From NCBI GenBank assembly GCA_002286715.1, contig NSJX01000003.1, positions 1,042,680-1,106,679 on the forward strand: a DNA stretch of 64,000 nt, read 5' to 3'. Under the pieces are notes generated by a model. It was given only the letters and a program-made list of their open reading frames with translations, made no database searches and had not been told where the DNA came from. The stretch comes from Dentipellis sp. KUC8613. Lineage: Eukaryota; Basidiomycota; Agaricomycetes; Russulales; Hericiaceae. A program made the position numbers and the translations under genes. Positions 1 to 10,908 of this stretch are shown piece by piece. Positions within the stretch are counted from its first letter, which is position 1, and the number at the start of each line of letters is the position of its first letter.

Positions 1-618
1 CAAAGTATATATTGAACGCCAAGGAAGCATACCTCATCGTATGCAGCTACTTCTTTCTCAATCTATTGATGCGGTTTGTAGCGGCATGGTATTTCGGGAC
101 GACAGCCAACATACCTTGAACTTGTTGCCCCTGTCCGTGCCTACGAGATGTCAGACGCGGCCTGGCACGCAACATACGTTAAATTTACCTTCAGTGTCGT
201 AGGGGATAGCCTCAGGACCCTGGAACTCGTGATAGACCGAGGGGCAAGCTGTGGATAGTTCAGGCTGGATGGGTAGTGATGCCTATGCTTGATACATACC
301 GACGACATAGCCATGGCTAGCGATCTGCCCTGCGAAACGCTCAACGGGACCAGTGACCTGGTATATCTCACTGTATACAGAGCTCGGTCACACGACTGTT
401 GTCGTCGTCCGCAGTGAATATACCCTCACCTGAAGACAATCACACCTAATCGTCGAGCGATCTCTAAGCCGCAGCAATCAGATTATACGAGACAGAGGCC
501 TACCAGGGAATTTTGCCTGGGGGTAGTTCGGGACTTCAGGAGATATAACGTAGATCCTGATGGGTTTCCCGTTGTCTAACTTGGATGGAACGTCGTGGTA
601 GGTCTTGGTGATCAGCAT
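1..618 (-). CDS. Dienelactone hydrolase family protein (5' part only, runs off left edge)
   Basis: N-terminal part of an alpha/beta-hydrolase of the dienelactone hydrolase family, which act on ester or lactone bonds, usually in the cytosol. Exons on the minus strand: 618-504, 445-430, 370-300, 248-189, 140-115 and 62-33, with a donor at 32 leading out of the window, giving 106 residues so far. The start MLITKTYHDVPS and the joined segment around VIVFSEIYQVTGPVERFAG, followed by GYVVACPSVYHEF, are typical of fungal members. The catalytic Cys/Asp/His part is mostly outside the window. Five introns in about 600 bp, with one 16-nt exon, is a very fragmented structure. Substrate unknown. The family call rests on remembered similarity. 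Confidence 0.8.
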
Positions 619-965
619 GGTGGTCGATGGGAGGGAGAGAGACTGTGAGAACGAACGGGGGAAAAGTAGGGTTCTATAAGTTTTCTGCGGGGGTCATGGG
701 GACCGCCTGGAACTGCCCACTAGAGCCGTCTGGACTTTGGTAGGAGGGTGTGAGCGTGGGGCAGCGGAATCGGATGTCTTCTAGCGTGCGCGGTAACTGG
801 ATGCTACCTGTTATCTTTGCATCTAATCTAATCTTCCAAGGTGCCTAATTCGACAAACGTTCGTAGCCACCGCCCCCAGGAAAGTGGACGGTGCCTCCCT
901 TGCGAAAATGCGCTCTCTTTGGCCAGCACCCCCATCACCCTCACCCTCACCGTCGACGCAGGCAA

Positions 966-1884
966 ATGGCAGAACCAGCGGCGCGCATTCGCGCGTATGA
1001 ACCCAAGGATGAGAAACCGGTCCGGTTCATGGTTGGCCAAGCGCACATGGAGCCATTGGCATATGCCAACAATGCGAGTTCGTGGTCTTCCCGTGGTACC
1101 GCTATTGGACAATTTTGACTGAATAATAACATTCCCAGTGTACTTTCATCCCATCACTCTGGCGATATGGATAGCCGTCTCGTCTGTCTTTGCCCAAGTC
1201 ATGGGTTGGTGGCCTGAATCTGGCCACGCGTTCTTTGGCTACCTCCGGATCCTGCCCGCATTTTTCGCGCCTGCGGTCCCCATCATGTTCTTCATCGATT
1301 GGTGAGTCAGTCGCTATCATGCGCCTTGGGCTGCATTCATCTGTTTTGCCTATAGGAGAAACCGCCCTGACGTCGAAGAGCGCGCGGAGAAGATCCTCAG
1401 ACGGCCCGACTTCCATGACATCCAGTCGTACTACTCGCGTTCCCCCGCGTCAGGATTTTGGCTTCTCGAGTACGGCGAGGACAGACTCATAGGACTCATT
1501 GCCGTCGACGCGTCTCCCAACGCGACGTCGGACGAGGTCGTCACCTCAGGGCTCTCGGATACGGAGCGCAACAAGTTGCTCTCGAGCAAGGGCACATCTC
1601 CCGTCGCGACGGTCCGCCACTTCTTTGTCGAGGAGGGGTTCCGCCCGGCGATGATCGAGAACGACTTGCTGCAGTTTGCCATCGCGCGCACATTCGAGGC
1701 GGGCGACGCTGTGCAGACAATCAGGATGGCCGAATCATCTTTGCGGCCTCACATCGTGCAATGTCTGAAGAAGAATGGTTTCGAGAAGGGCGAGGCGATA
1801 GCGACGATTGGGATCGCGTCGTGGGCTTTGGATTGGTGGGAGTTGCAGCGAGCAAAATGGCTCGAGGCGGTGGCAAAGTTGTAA
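966..1884 (+). CDS. GNAT-like protein with N-terminal hydrophobic segments
   Basis: Predicted 267-residue protein from exons 966-1077, 1139-1301 and 1356-1884; the phases fit. After a soluble start (MAEPAARIRAYEPKDEKPVR) come two hydrophobic stretches, roughly residues 43-58 and 69-90 (around AIWIAVSSVFAQ and FFAPAVPIMFFIDW), so it is probably membrane-associated. The C-terminal half contains TVRHFFVEEGFRPAMIENDL, resembling the acetyl-CoA-binding segment of fungal N-acetyltransferase-fold proteins. A conserved Q/RxxGxG/A acetyl-CoA loop is not obvious, so catalytic activity is uncertain. The ATG was chosen because it gives the conserved-looking RAYEPKD start. No recognised gene symbol. Confidence 0.7.
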
Positions 1885-2066
1885 ACACGACCAGCTCAAT
1901 ATTTTTTTTTTTTTTCATATTCATATTCACGACTCTGTAACTATGCATCGCTGGATGTATCGGATTGGTCGAATTGCTTGTTTTCTGCCTTTGTGTATTC
2001 TATTGCGGGAGGATGAGCGTAGCCGTAGCCGAGACGCGTGCCCAGGAACTCGACCACGATCTGAAA

Positions 2067-3319
2067 ATGCCGCTCCTTCTTCCCGCCATCGTTGCAAACA
2101 CTCCTCGACCTCATCAACCTTTGGTGCTTCTTCAATCCTCTGTCTCCCAATCATGTCTGCCAATATTACGGTCAATTCTGCAGACCGATAATGAAAATGG
2201 GCAAACACTACTGATTTGCCTGCTATATCCGCCGTCCAGCCTAGTCGGCGATGAGTCTCGTCCAACCCTGCAGGTAATCGACAGGACAGACAGCGTACCG
2301 GGCTTTGACGAGCCATGGGCAGATCCTAGAGCCCAAATAATCGGGACCATTGAGAATGGTATGCTTCACCGTCTTAGGCTGTACTCTAACCCCTCACACC
2401 AGCCTCGCAGCTGCCCCCGGCCCCGTGAACGTGGTTATAGACTCGGCAGACACACTCTGCGCAGACCTAGAGTCCCACTCTCAGGCCTACACGTTCATCG
2501 CATCACTCCTCGAACTTGTCCGCGCACGACCGAGTATGCATACACCCTCTCTGCACGTTTCACTGCTCTAACCATCTCCAGATCCGTCCCGCCTCATCCT
2601 CCACGCCGTCTCTCCAACACCCCTCCTTCCCCTCCTCCTCTCACCCCGCCTATCCCCTTCGCTCACACACATTATCGCCCACCCTCCCGCTCTCCTCAAA
2701 CACATCAAAACCGCACACCTCACATCCCCACCCCCTGCAACACCCCCTGCGCGCTTCTGGCGCGTCTTCGCGCCGATCGCGTCCCGTGCCTGGGAGGTCG
2801 AGCGGCTCGTATACGGCGCAGACGGTCCGGGCGCAGGGGGCGAACAGGGCGAGGCCGTGCTGGAGGTGCTGGTGCGTGGACCGGGGACGGGCGAGAGGGG
2901 GAAGAGGGGAGTAGAGAGGGTGCTGGAGGGCTGGGGTGCTGCGGGCGCATGCGAGCTGACTGGACTGCAGAGTCTGCAGAATGTGTGGTCGAGGAAGGCG
3001 CCTGAAGAGGTAGGTGGTCTCGTTCATGGGCATGGGAGGGGTGTTGACGGAAAATACAGGCTGCGGCGCCGGACCCGACGCAGAATGTGTCGTTCAATCT
3101 GCATCTTACGCCTGAGCAGCAGGAGTCGCGCTCCCAGGTACCGTTGCCGTATGCGCATGGAGGTATGGATTGTTTTGCCAGTCATGTTGATCTTCGCTCA
3201 CGCGATTTGCAGGCAAAGCGGAGGAGGCGACGTCGAGCGTGCCAGGGGCGATATTGTACGACCCAGACTCGGCAGACGATATCGACGATGACGATCCAGA
3301 TGAAGACTTGGATATATAA
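2067..3319 (+). CDS. ELP5: Elongator complex protein 5
   Basis: Subunit of the Elp4-Elp5-Elp6 RecA-like ring of Elongator, which supports wobble-uridine modification of tRNA. Exons 2067-2358, 2411-2533, 2582-3009, 3060-3162 and 3213-3319 give 350 residues in frame. The core VNVVIDSADTLCADLESHSQ, followed by a helix ending in LLELVRARP, fits the RecA-like fold. The C terminus is a run of acidic residues ending DPDEDLDI, which I know as an Elp5 hallmark. SFNLHLTPEQQESRSQVPLP is another conserved Elp5 segment. The first exon-exon join uses the acceptor at 2409-2410, because the CAG nine bases earlier would introduce a stop. The middle is Pro/Ala/Gly-rich and less certain. Confidence 0.85.
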
Positions 3320-3559
3320 TGTACTAATTAACAAGTCGAGTATACGACCATCCAGCGTTGGGTATCGTACGACTGTCCGCGGAGCATTACAGCTACAATA
3401 ACTGGGCATAGAAAGCAGTCTAGTAAGAAAGCGAAAACGAAGCTGAGCTGACACGACGGATATCAAGTTACAAGGTATTACAGAAGGAAGACCTGAGGAA
3501 GACCGAATTAATGGTATGTTTGAGTGTCTTGAACATGTCGATACCCGTGGTTGGTGAAT

Positions 3560-4570
3560 TCATTTGGCGCTGTTTGCGACCCTCTCTCTTTCCACAGCCC
3601 TCCGACTTCTCTGAGTGAGGTCTATCCCGAGCCCTCTCACAACTTGCTCTGCGTCGATCCTGCTGCCGTCGTTCCCGCTCTCGGCCCAGTCCACAAGCAT
3701 GCGGTCCACGGCGCGCTGCGATTGGGTGCGGAGGGGCGGAGGCATCAATGCCGGAAATTCTATGTTCTCGAGCACATGAAGTTTCGAATCTGGAATTGCA
3801 GTAGCAATCGGCGTGCTTCGAGTCTCTCGCGCTTCCTCCGGCGCGGGCTCAGATGCTTGGAACTGCGAGAGCGAATCGGCCGGTGTGTTGACCGTCGAGG
3901 TGCCTCTTATGCCCATAGCGGACGCTGGCGGCGCGTTTCTGGCCAGGAAGAGCGAGGGAAGCGAGAAGCGGCGGTCTGTGCGCACCGGGCGCGTATTTTT
4001 TGACAAGCCGTGAGAGGAAGACCGGGGCGTGGCAGAGGGCGGGGGTACCAACGACGCGTCTGTCTGCGCGCTCTGCAGAGCGGCATCGAGGGTGGCGCGC
4101 GGGGGGATGGTGATGGTGAGTGCGCGCGCACGTTTGTGGGGTTTTGGTCTCCGGTGCTCGAATGCGTCCCTCGGACGAGTTTGTTCATCGAGCGACTCGC
4201 GAGGAGCAGGGACGTCGGTGGGGCCACGCTTCAGCAAGGACTTGAGGCGCACCCCGAGGTGCCTTATTTTGAGGATGAAGGGGCGTTTATGCGGGCTCGG
4301 GCTCGGTGGTTGCGGTGGGGGCGTCGGCGAGTGCGGAGGCGAGGGCGTTAGAGAGGGCGTAGACGCGTTTACGGGCGAGCGAGGGGGCGTCGAGGGCGAG
4401 CAGAGATGGAACTGAGAAGAGGCAGGCGAGGGGAATGATATGATGTCATGAATGGGTGAGCTTGGGGAAGGCGCGCGTACGGTGCTGGGCGCGGTCGAAA
4501 GCGAGAACGAAAGAGAGGGAAGTTCGGGGAGAGGACGGGGGGAAGTGAAAGGCGGGGGAGGGGACGCCAT
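3560..4570 (-). CDS. Ser/Pro-rich uncharacterised protein
   Basis: Single-exon reading frame. The ATG at 4570 (MASPPPPFTSPRP) is favoured over one 20 codons upstream; this gives 336 residues. The first third is low complexity (Ser, Pro, Thr). A basic, probably amphipathic helix (FILKIRHLGVRLKSLLKR) lies near residue 110. An RRFSLPSLFL motif, which fits a basophilic-kinase site, lies in the middle. The C-terminal 70 residues (FPALMPPPLRTQSQRAVDRM onward) are more complex and look folded or helical. I see no catalytic motif, signal peptide or membrane segment. Its 5' end faces mitochondrial aspartate aminotransferase's 3' end about 100 bp away. Function unknown; coding status is supported by length and a non-random C terminus only. 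Confidence 0.65.
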   Translation of the reverse strand: MASPPPPFTSPRPLPELPSLSFSLSTAPSTVRAPSPSSPIHDIISFPSPASSQFHLCSPSTPPRSPVNASTPSLTPSPPHSPTPPPQPPSPSPHKRPFILKIRHLGVRLKSLLKRGPTDVPAPRESLDEQTRPRDAFEHRRPKPHKRARALTITIPPRATLDAALQSAQTDASLVPPPSATPRSSSHGLSKNTRPVRTDRRFSLPSLFLARNAPPASAMGIRGTSTVNTPADSLSQFQASEPAPEEARETRSTPIATAIPDSKLHVLENIEFPALMPPPLRTQSQRAVDRMLVDWAESGNDGSRIDAEQVVRGLGIDLTQRSRRAVERERVANSAK

Positions 4571-4670
4571 TAGGGAAGAGAGAGGAGCAAGCAAGCCGAC
4601 TCTAATTATGACCGGTATATAACCATTCATAGTCTACAACAAACGTCTACACCGGGCCGCAGTAGGCCGG

Positions 4671-6216
4671 TCAGAGCGTGCCCTTGACCGCCTTGTCTAC
4701 GCTCTCCGCAAAGTAGTCGATGTTCCCGTCGTTCAGCCCAGCCATCGAGATGCGCCCGTCCATCGTCATGTACACATGCGCCTTGTCCGCAAGCGCCTTG
4801 GCCTGTGCCGCGTTCAAGCCAGTGAAGCTATACAACGTTCAACAGTCAGTATGTGCCAATTTGGCTCACTAACTACTACACGCACCTGAACATGCCAATC
4901 TGCGACTTGATGTGGCCCCAGTCACCAGGCGTCTTGTGCGTCGACGTCAGCGAGTCGTACAGACGCTCACGCATGCTGATGATGCGGTCCGCCATCCCCT
5001 TCACCTCGTCCTCCCACTCGTTGTACAGCTCGCTCCGCGACAAAATTGTGTTCGCGACCAGCGCGCCGTGCAGCGGCGGGTTCGAGTACATGGGGCGAAT
5101 CACGATCTTCAGCTGGCTATCGACGCGCGCCTTCTCCTCCGGGTCCGCCGTGGTCAGCGAGAACGCGCCGACACGTTCACCGTACAGACCCATGTTCTTC
5201 GCGAACGACTGCGCAAGCGCGATCTGGTGGCCCTCCTTGACAAAGTGGCGCACGGCGAACGCGTCGCGGTCCGTCGAACCGGACGCGAAGCCCTGGTATG
5301 CCATGTCGAAGAAGGGGAACAGCTTCTTCTCCTTGACGACGTCCGAGATCGCCTGCCACTGCTCCGGCGTCGGGTCCACACCCGTCGGGTTGTGCGCACA
5401 CGCGTGCAGGAGCACGATGGCACCCTCAGGCGCGTTCTAGCACCAGGATGAGCGATGAATGAACGTTGGCAGTGGCTTGGGTAAGCGTACCTTCAGGTCC
5501 TCGATGAGACCCTTGAAGTCCAGGCCAACAGTGCTCTTGTCGAAGTAGCGGTAGCCGCGAACCTCAAGGCCAGAGTCACGGAAGATGGGCGTGTGGTTAC
5601 CCCACGACGGCACCGGCAGGTAGATCACCTTCGAGTGCGGGTAGAAGCGGGCAAGGAAGGTGCCACCAATGCGGAGTGCACCAGTTCCAGAGATAGACTG
5701 CGTGACTGAGATCTTCACGTGGGTCTGGGTCAGCGTACGCGCCTCGAGGTGGGCAAAGGTGTGCGACGAACCGCGTTGTCCTTGAAGGGAGCAGCATCCG
5801 CACCGTAGGCGAGCTTGGCCGCGTTCTTGGTGAACTCAGGCAGGCCAGTGATGGGGAGGTACTCCTTGTCCGGGCCGTGGCCACGGAGGACGTCCTCGGC
5901 CTACGCGACGAGTCAGCAGCAATTTCATACGACGTAGAGCGCGTGTTTACCTTCTTGACCGCGTTCAGGACGTACGGCTTGCCGTTCCCGTCCCGGTAGG
6001 CGCCCACTCCAAGGTTGATCTTGCGGGGGTCCTTGTCGGCCTTGAAAGCCTCAGTGATACCTGCGACGTGTCAGTTGGGAACAGGATGTGCGTAACCAGC
6101 GCGCGCGTACCGAGGATGGGGTCCGGGGGGCCGGCAGGGACGTTAGACCATGTGGAGACTGCGCGAAGGGCGGCAGTGGAGCGAGCAGCAGAACGGGCGC
6201 GCAGGGCGGCAAGCAT
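4671..6216 (-). CDS. AAT1: Aspartate aminotransferase, mitochondrial
   Basis: PLP enzyme that interconverts aspartate and 2-oxoglutarate with oxaloacetate and glutamate. Exons: 6216-6111, 6060-5951, 5900-5772, 5712-5491, 5436-4886 and 4827-4671, 424 residues. The Arg/Ala/Ser-rich start [20 protein letters not shown] is a mitochondrial presequence. Family segments: [46 protein letters not shown] and [15 protein letters not shown], whose Lys (about 269) is the PLP-binding lysine. [11 protein letters not shown] and [12 protein letters not shown] are also diagnostic. The intron 5712/5772 uses a GTTCGT donor and an AAG acceptor. The gene starts 239 bp from, and is divergent to, aspartyl-tRNA synthetase. 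The symbol follows yeast usage. Confidence 0.95.
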
Positions 6217-6455
6217 TTTGAGCGAGAGAAGAGAGTGAAGAGCTGGAGGAGAGCAAGAGGTAAGTATTTGAGGTGGAGGAGCGGCAGTGCTGTTCGCGTG
6301 TATGAGTCTAGAGTCTCTGATGCGTTTTACGGCACTTGCGACCGCGGCCGGCCCTGGCTCCGTCTATCGGCGATCCACCGGCGATACACCAAAGACGTCA
6401 TGACTCATTTCATGCAATTTCTGCACATCCGATACTCTCCTTCAATACTTCAGCC
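6217..6455. promoter_or_regulatory. Shared divergent promoter, aspartate aminotransferase / aspartyl-tRNA synthetase
   Basis: Only 239 bp separate the two start codons, so both promoters must overlap or be shared. No clear TATA element was seen. It is classed as a promoter from position alone. Confidence 0.6.
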
Positions 6456-8519
6456 ATGTCGCTCAACCCACCCGAGACTCTCAATCCTTCAAAGGACGCA
6501 CAGGCTGCCCCAAGCCAAGGGTCCGTGTATTTTATGTTTCCTTTTCTCTCGCCCACCAACACCACCAGATAGAGAGCAGGCACAGACGCAGCAGAGCGAA
6601 GAGGGCGCAGAGGGCGGCGAGAACAAAGGCCCCTCTAAAAATGAGCTCAAGAAGCGCGCCAAGCAAGCCGAGAAAGAGAAGAAGGCTGCCGAGAAAGCTG
6701 CGCGCCAACGCGAGCTCGAGGAGGCAAAAGCAAAGGAAGAGGAGGTTTGTTCGTTTATCTCTCTGATCTATCTGACACTCACACCTGCGCCAGAATGACT
6801 TCTCGGCCAACTTCTATGGCAAGCTGCCTCTCAACCAGTCCCAGTCTCGCCCCAACCGTCTCCGCAACAAGATCTCTGAGATCTCCGCTGCTCTGGACGG
6901 CCAGACAGTCCTCCTCCGCGCTCGCGTGCACACGCTCCGCGCGCAGGCCAAGGTTGTCTTCATCAACCTCCGTCAGCGCACCGATACCATCCAGGCCGTG
7001 CTTTCCATCACCCCCGAGAAGGTGTCCAAGCTCATGATCAAGTGGACTGCCGGCCTGCAGGACGAGAGCATCGTCCTAGTGGAAGGTATCGTCAAGAAGG
7101 CTCCCGAGGAGATCAAGAGCGCAACCGTGCGTGACGCTGAAATCCAGATAGAGCAGGTAAAGCAACCCACCGTTATCGTATGACTGATATACTAACCATT
7201 GCCCTTAGATCCACCTGGTTTCAGGCCTTACCGAGCGCTTGCCTTTCACCATCGATGACGCTCAGCGCCCAGAAAGCGACGTTGCGGACAACGATGCCCA
7301 GTTCAACCGCGTGCTTCTGGATACCCGTCTGAACAATCGTGTAGTTGACTTGAGGGTAAGCATGTTCTACATGTGCATTGGCTGTTCGCAACCTTACGGC
7401 ACTTCTGTAGACACAAACGAACCAGGCCATCTTCAAGTTGCAGGCTGCTGTAGGCCTTTTCTTCCGTGAATTCCTCGCGTCTCGGGGCTTCACCGAGATC
7501 CACAGCCCCAAGTTGTCCGGCTCCGCTAGTGAATCCGGCGCTTCCGTGTTCAAAGTCAGCTACTTCAAAGGTCTGCTGTCACCCGCACACCCTTGCACGC
7601 AGAAAGCTGACCCTGGTTCGTCGTAGGGAACGCCTTTCTGGCACAGTCTCCCCAGCTCGCCAAGCAGATGGCCATTGCTGCCGACTTTGAGCGCGTTTAC
7701 GAGATCGGCCCCGTTTTCCGTGCTGAGAGCTCCAACACTCACCGCCACTTGACCGAATTCATTGGTCTCGATCTGGAAATGACCATTGAGGAGCACTACC
7801 ACGAGGTCATGGAGCTTCTCGACGACCTCTTCAAGCACATGTTCAGGAGTCTCTTCGACAACCACAGGACTGACATAGAGACCGTGGGGCGGCAGTTCCC
7901 CGCGGAGGAGTTCAAGTGGAAGGAAGAGACACTCAAGCTCACGTTTGCCCAGGCGATCGACCTTCTGGCTGAGGATGGCGTGGACCGCTCTGTTCTGGAC
8001 GATATCAAGTGAGTCATGCCGTCGCAAAGATGAGAACTGTCAATCTAACCAGATGGCTACTAGCACCGAGAACGAGAAGCGGCTCGGGAGGATCGTGAAG
8101 GCGAAGTATGACACTGACTACTTCATCATCGACAAGTTCCCTATGGAGCTTCGCCCATTCTATACCATGCCCGACCCGGAGAACCCGGTTTGTTCTTTTC
8201 CTATTACGACGGGCGCTTTAGGCTGACAAGAGTCCATTTTCAGAAACTGTCCAACTCCTACGACTTCTTCATGCGTGGCGAGGAGATCCTGTCCGGCGCA
8301 CAGCGTATCCACGAGCCCGAGCTTTTGATCGAGAAGATGAAGGAGAAGGGTGTCGACCCGGATACCATGAAGGGCTACATCGATGGTTTCAGGATGGGAT
8401 GCGCGCCGCACGGTGGAGGAGGTATTGGCTTGGAGCGTGTGCTGATGCTGTTCTTGAAGCTGAACAACATCCGCCGCGCGTCACTATTCCCTAGAGACCC
8501 GAAGAGGTTAGAGCCGTGA
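6456..8519 (+). CDS. DPS1: Aspartyl-tRNA synthetase, cytoplasmic
   Basis: Class II aminoacyl-tRNA synthetase charging tRNA-Asp. Exons 6456-6520, 6573-6744, 6794-7156, 7209-7355, 7411-7570, 7627-8008, 8064-8187 and 8244-8519 give 562 residues in frame. Order: short start, Lys/Glu-rich extension (around [20 protein letters not shown]) typical of fungal cytoplasmic enzymes, an OB-fold anticodon-binding domain ([20 protein letters not shown]), then the catalytic domain. Motif 2 is [15 protein letters not shown] and motif 3 is [14 protein letters not shown], ending [10 protein letters not shown], which is diagnostic for eukaryotic AspRS. The first intron is the least certain: the donor is GTCCGT and the acceptor chosen is at 6571-6572 because it keeps frame. 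Confidence 0.95.
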
Positions 8520-8760
8520 GGCGGCGGTGATGAGGAGGATAGAAGGAGAAAGACGAACGCAGTTGTAGTGATCTGTAGCAAATGGCGGTATTGTGTACAT
8601 GTAACAGCGTACGTACAAATGAAATTGTAGATCCACAAATAACAGTTGGACGATCGGCCCAGTGGCGGTTCCCTTTGCGAAGCGAGTTGGGAGCCTACAT
8701 CTAAAATAGGCGGTTGGAATCCATACGCCGCCTGATAACTGCCCGCCCTCTTCTCCACCC

Positions 8761-9523
8761 ATGTCTGCCTCCCGCCAGCCGCCGTTCCCGCCCCGTGCCC
8801 GCCCACGCCGCCGCCACGCCCCGCGATACCCCACTCACACGACCATGTACATGCCTCACCTCCCGCGCGCGGACGACCCCTCGCCCGCCGCCAGCCACCC
8901 CGTCATCGCCTCGCTCGTCGACCAGCCCACCGACCAGAAGATCGGGCACCGCAACTTTGTCGGCATCCTCGTCATCGCGCTCCTCGTCTTCGTTGCCGTC
9001 GTGCTCGGCCTCTTCTTTGGCAAGTGGGCGAAGCCTGTACGACAGTTCTTTAGAAAGGAGAAGCCAAAGCCAAAGCTCCCGACGATCATGGTGCAGGGGC
9101 CTGGTGCGGTGGAAGTTAGGGAGCTGAAGCTGGATGAAGCTAGGCCTGAGACCCCCATGTCTCCAAGCTCAGATGGCTCTGCGTCACCCTGTTCTGAGAA
9201 GGTCGCGTTCGAGGTCGCCGAGATTTCTAAGGTGCGTCAGCATGGTTTGAGTACATGCAGGCGCCATCTTGACGCGCTGGTTCGAAGCCCCAACCAACCC
9301 AGTCGCGGTGGACGAAAGCATTCCGCAATCCATGGCGCAAATAGCCACACTGCCTTTGTCTGCGTGATGCGTTCAGTATGAAGGTGAGCAGGCCCGGATT
9401 GTGGTGTGCGCGTCGTTGTGTGTGCTTCGAGTCTGACTGGAGCCCTTGACAGCCTATTCTTGCGAGAGTCCCACTTCGCTTGAGCTGCCCCCGTTGATGT
9501 CGCGAACGACCTGCATACTTTAG
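8761..9523 (+). CDS. Small single-pass membrane protein, uncharacterised
   Basis: Reading frame starting MSASRQPPFPPR; a second ATG at 8845 (MYMPHLPRADDPSP) is an equally good start. One hydrophobic segment (FVGILVIALLVFVAVVLGLFF, residues 66-86 from the first ATG; written span under 22) is followed by a basic stretch (KWAKPVRQFFRKEKPKPK), so the C terminus is probably cytosolic. My best model joins 8761-9231, a 7-nt exon 9377-9383 and 9453-9523, giving 182 residues (154 from the second start) and ending LPPLMSRTTCIL. If the 3' introns are not used, the frame stops at 9381. No family recognised. It lies downstream of aspartyl-tRNA synthetase in the same direction. Confidence 0.6.
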
Positions 9524-10908
9524 CATCCTCATAATTCCGTCTTTACCTCCGTAATGTGCGCGTGCTCCACCCTCCTTCTGCTCCCTTCCCTTGCCCCATT
9601 GCCTGTGCCACAATGACTGCGATGCGTGTATACCCTTTATTGATGAGCGGAATGTACCATGTACATTGTAAGGCTGCCGTGAGCGTGACGATGCGTGGTG
9701 AGATGTGAGTTGAGGTCAAGCGAGTCCGGAGTCACGTCCGGTTTTGGAAAGTGACGTGGTTGGGAATTTGAAATGCCGTGAGGGCCGACAAGTCGACGTA
9801 GCAACGCAGCACTTGCGCATTGAAATAATTTCTGAGCTTGCCGCACAAACAGATTCAAGTTCTCCGACCCACTTCGGGGATTTACGTCCATCAAATTGTT
9901 TTGACTGAAAATCCCCAGCGCGCGCAGACTCTTGGCCAACCTCATGAAATACCGATGCCCAGGAAATCCAATGCCAATTTGGCTTCCTCTGCTCGTTCAC
10001 CTTCCTCCTGAACTGAACATTTAGCTAACCCCTATGTCGAATTTCAGGTCTCAGAGCTCTTAACCCGAAGTGCATTCTCCGAGTCTTCCTTTCCCCGTCG
10101 CGCAGAAGTCCTCTGCATGTGGTTTAGTTAGACCAAGAAGACCAAGAGCAGAGAGGTCGTAGATCCGGTCCCGCGGATGTTGCCTTTGTGCGCAGGACGC
10201 GGTTCATCTTACGGAGGCTCTGCTAGACATAAATGGTGGATGACGGGCTGAGTGACCAATTCCGCGGATTGACGAGGCGAAGTCGGTCACAGAAGTCAGC
10301 CTATCTCCCGAAGCCAACAAAGCCCGCTGGATCTCTGGAGCACTTGCATAACGCAGCGGATCATGAGAAGGCGTTTATGGTGGGCTTCATAGTGAGTTGA
10401 GGTGGAACGTGTTTGGCGGGCGATGCCTTCTAGGACTTTGATGACCGTCAGTTTATTTCTGTAGTTCGTAACCAAGCAACAACATTGGACAGTCGCAGCA
10501 GATCCTGTTTCATTTGCCACATTCCTTCAGTCTCAAGAACACCTGGACAGCATTCAGTAAACCAGCCTTATATCAATCTGTCATTCGTCGGTGCGGATTG
10601 ATGCATGCAGTGTCGGGAATGTCGAAAAGACAGAATGCGGAATCATGCGTGCACCGCGTCGTCCAGATGTTGATTAATGTACTGCATTGACTCGGTCCTT
10701 TAATACATATGCCCACTCGAGATATAGAAAGCAAACTAGTAGGTGGAGGGCCTCCAGCGCGGAGGTAACAAAGAAAAGTACACGATGCTCGACAACAACT
10801 GCAACAGAAAAATAAATAGTAACACATTAGCCATGCCTCGGGTGCAGCATCGACGACTGCAGCGTACATAGTATGCCATGGAACTCCCGCCTGTGGTCCA
10901 TACATCCA
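9524..10908. other. Intergenic, about 1.4 kb, no gene seen
   Basis: Holds the 3' flanks of two convergent genes. Small frames occur on both strands but none has recognisable protein character or a credible splice chain. No repeat or tRNA-like structure was recognised. Confidence 0.5.

Noticed and set aside
4853..5440. 195-codon plus-strand frame over aspartate aminotransferase
   Set aside because: Shadow of the long fifth exon on the other strand.
7560..8027. 155-codon frame antisense to aspartyl-tRNA synthetase
   Set aside because: Opposite the conserved catalytic exon; no motif of its own.
9637..9945. 102-codon minus-strand frame in the 9.5-10.9 kb gap
   Set aside because: No recognisable motif, no continuation by splicing, and codon use unlike neighbours.
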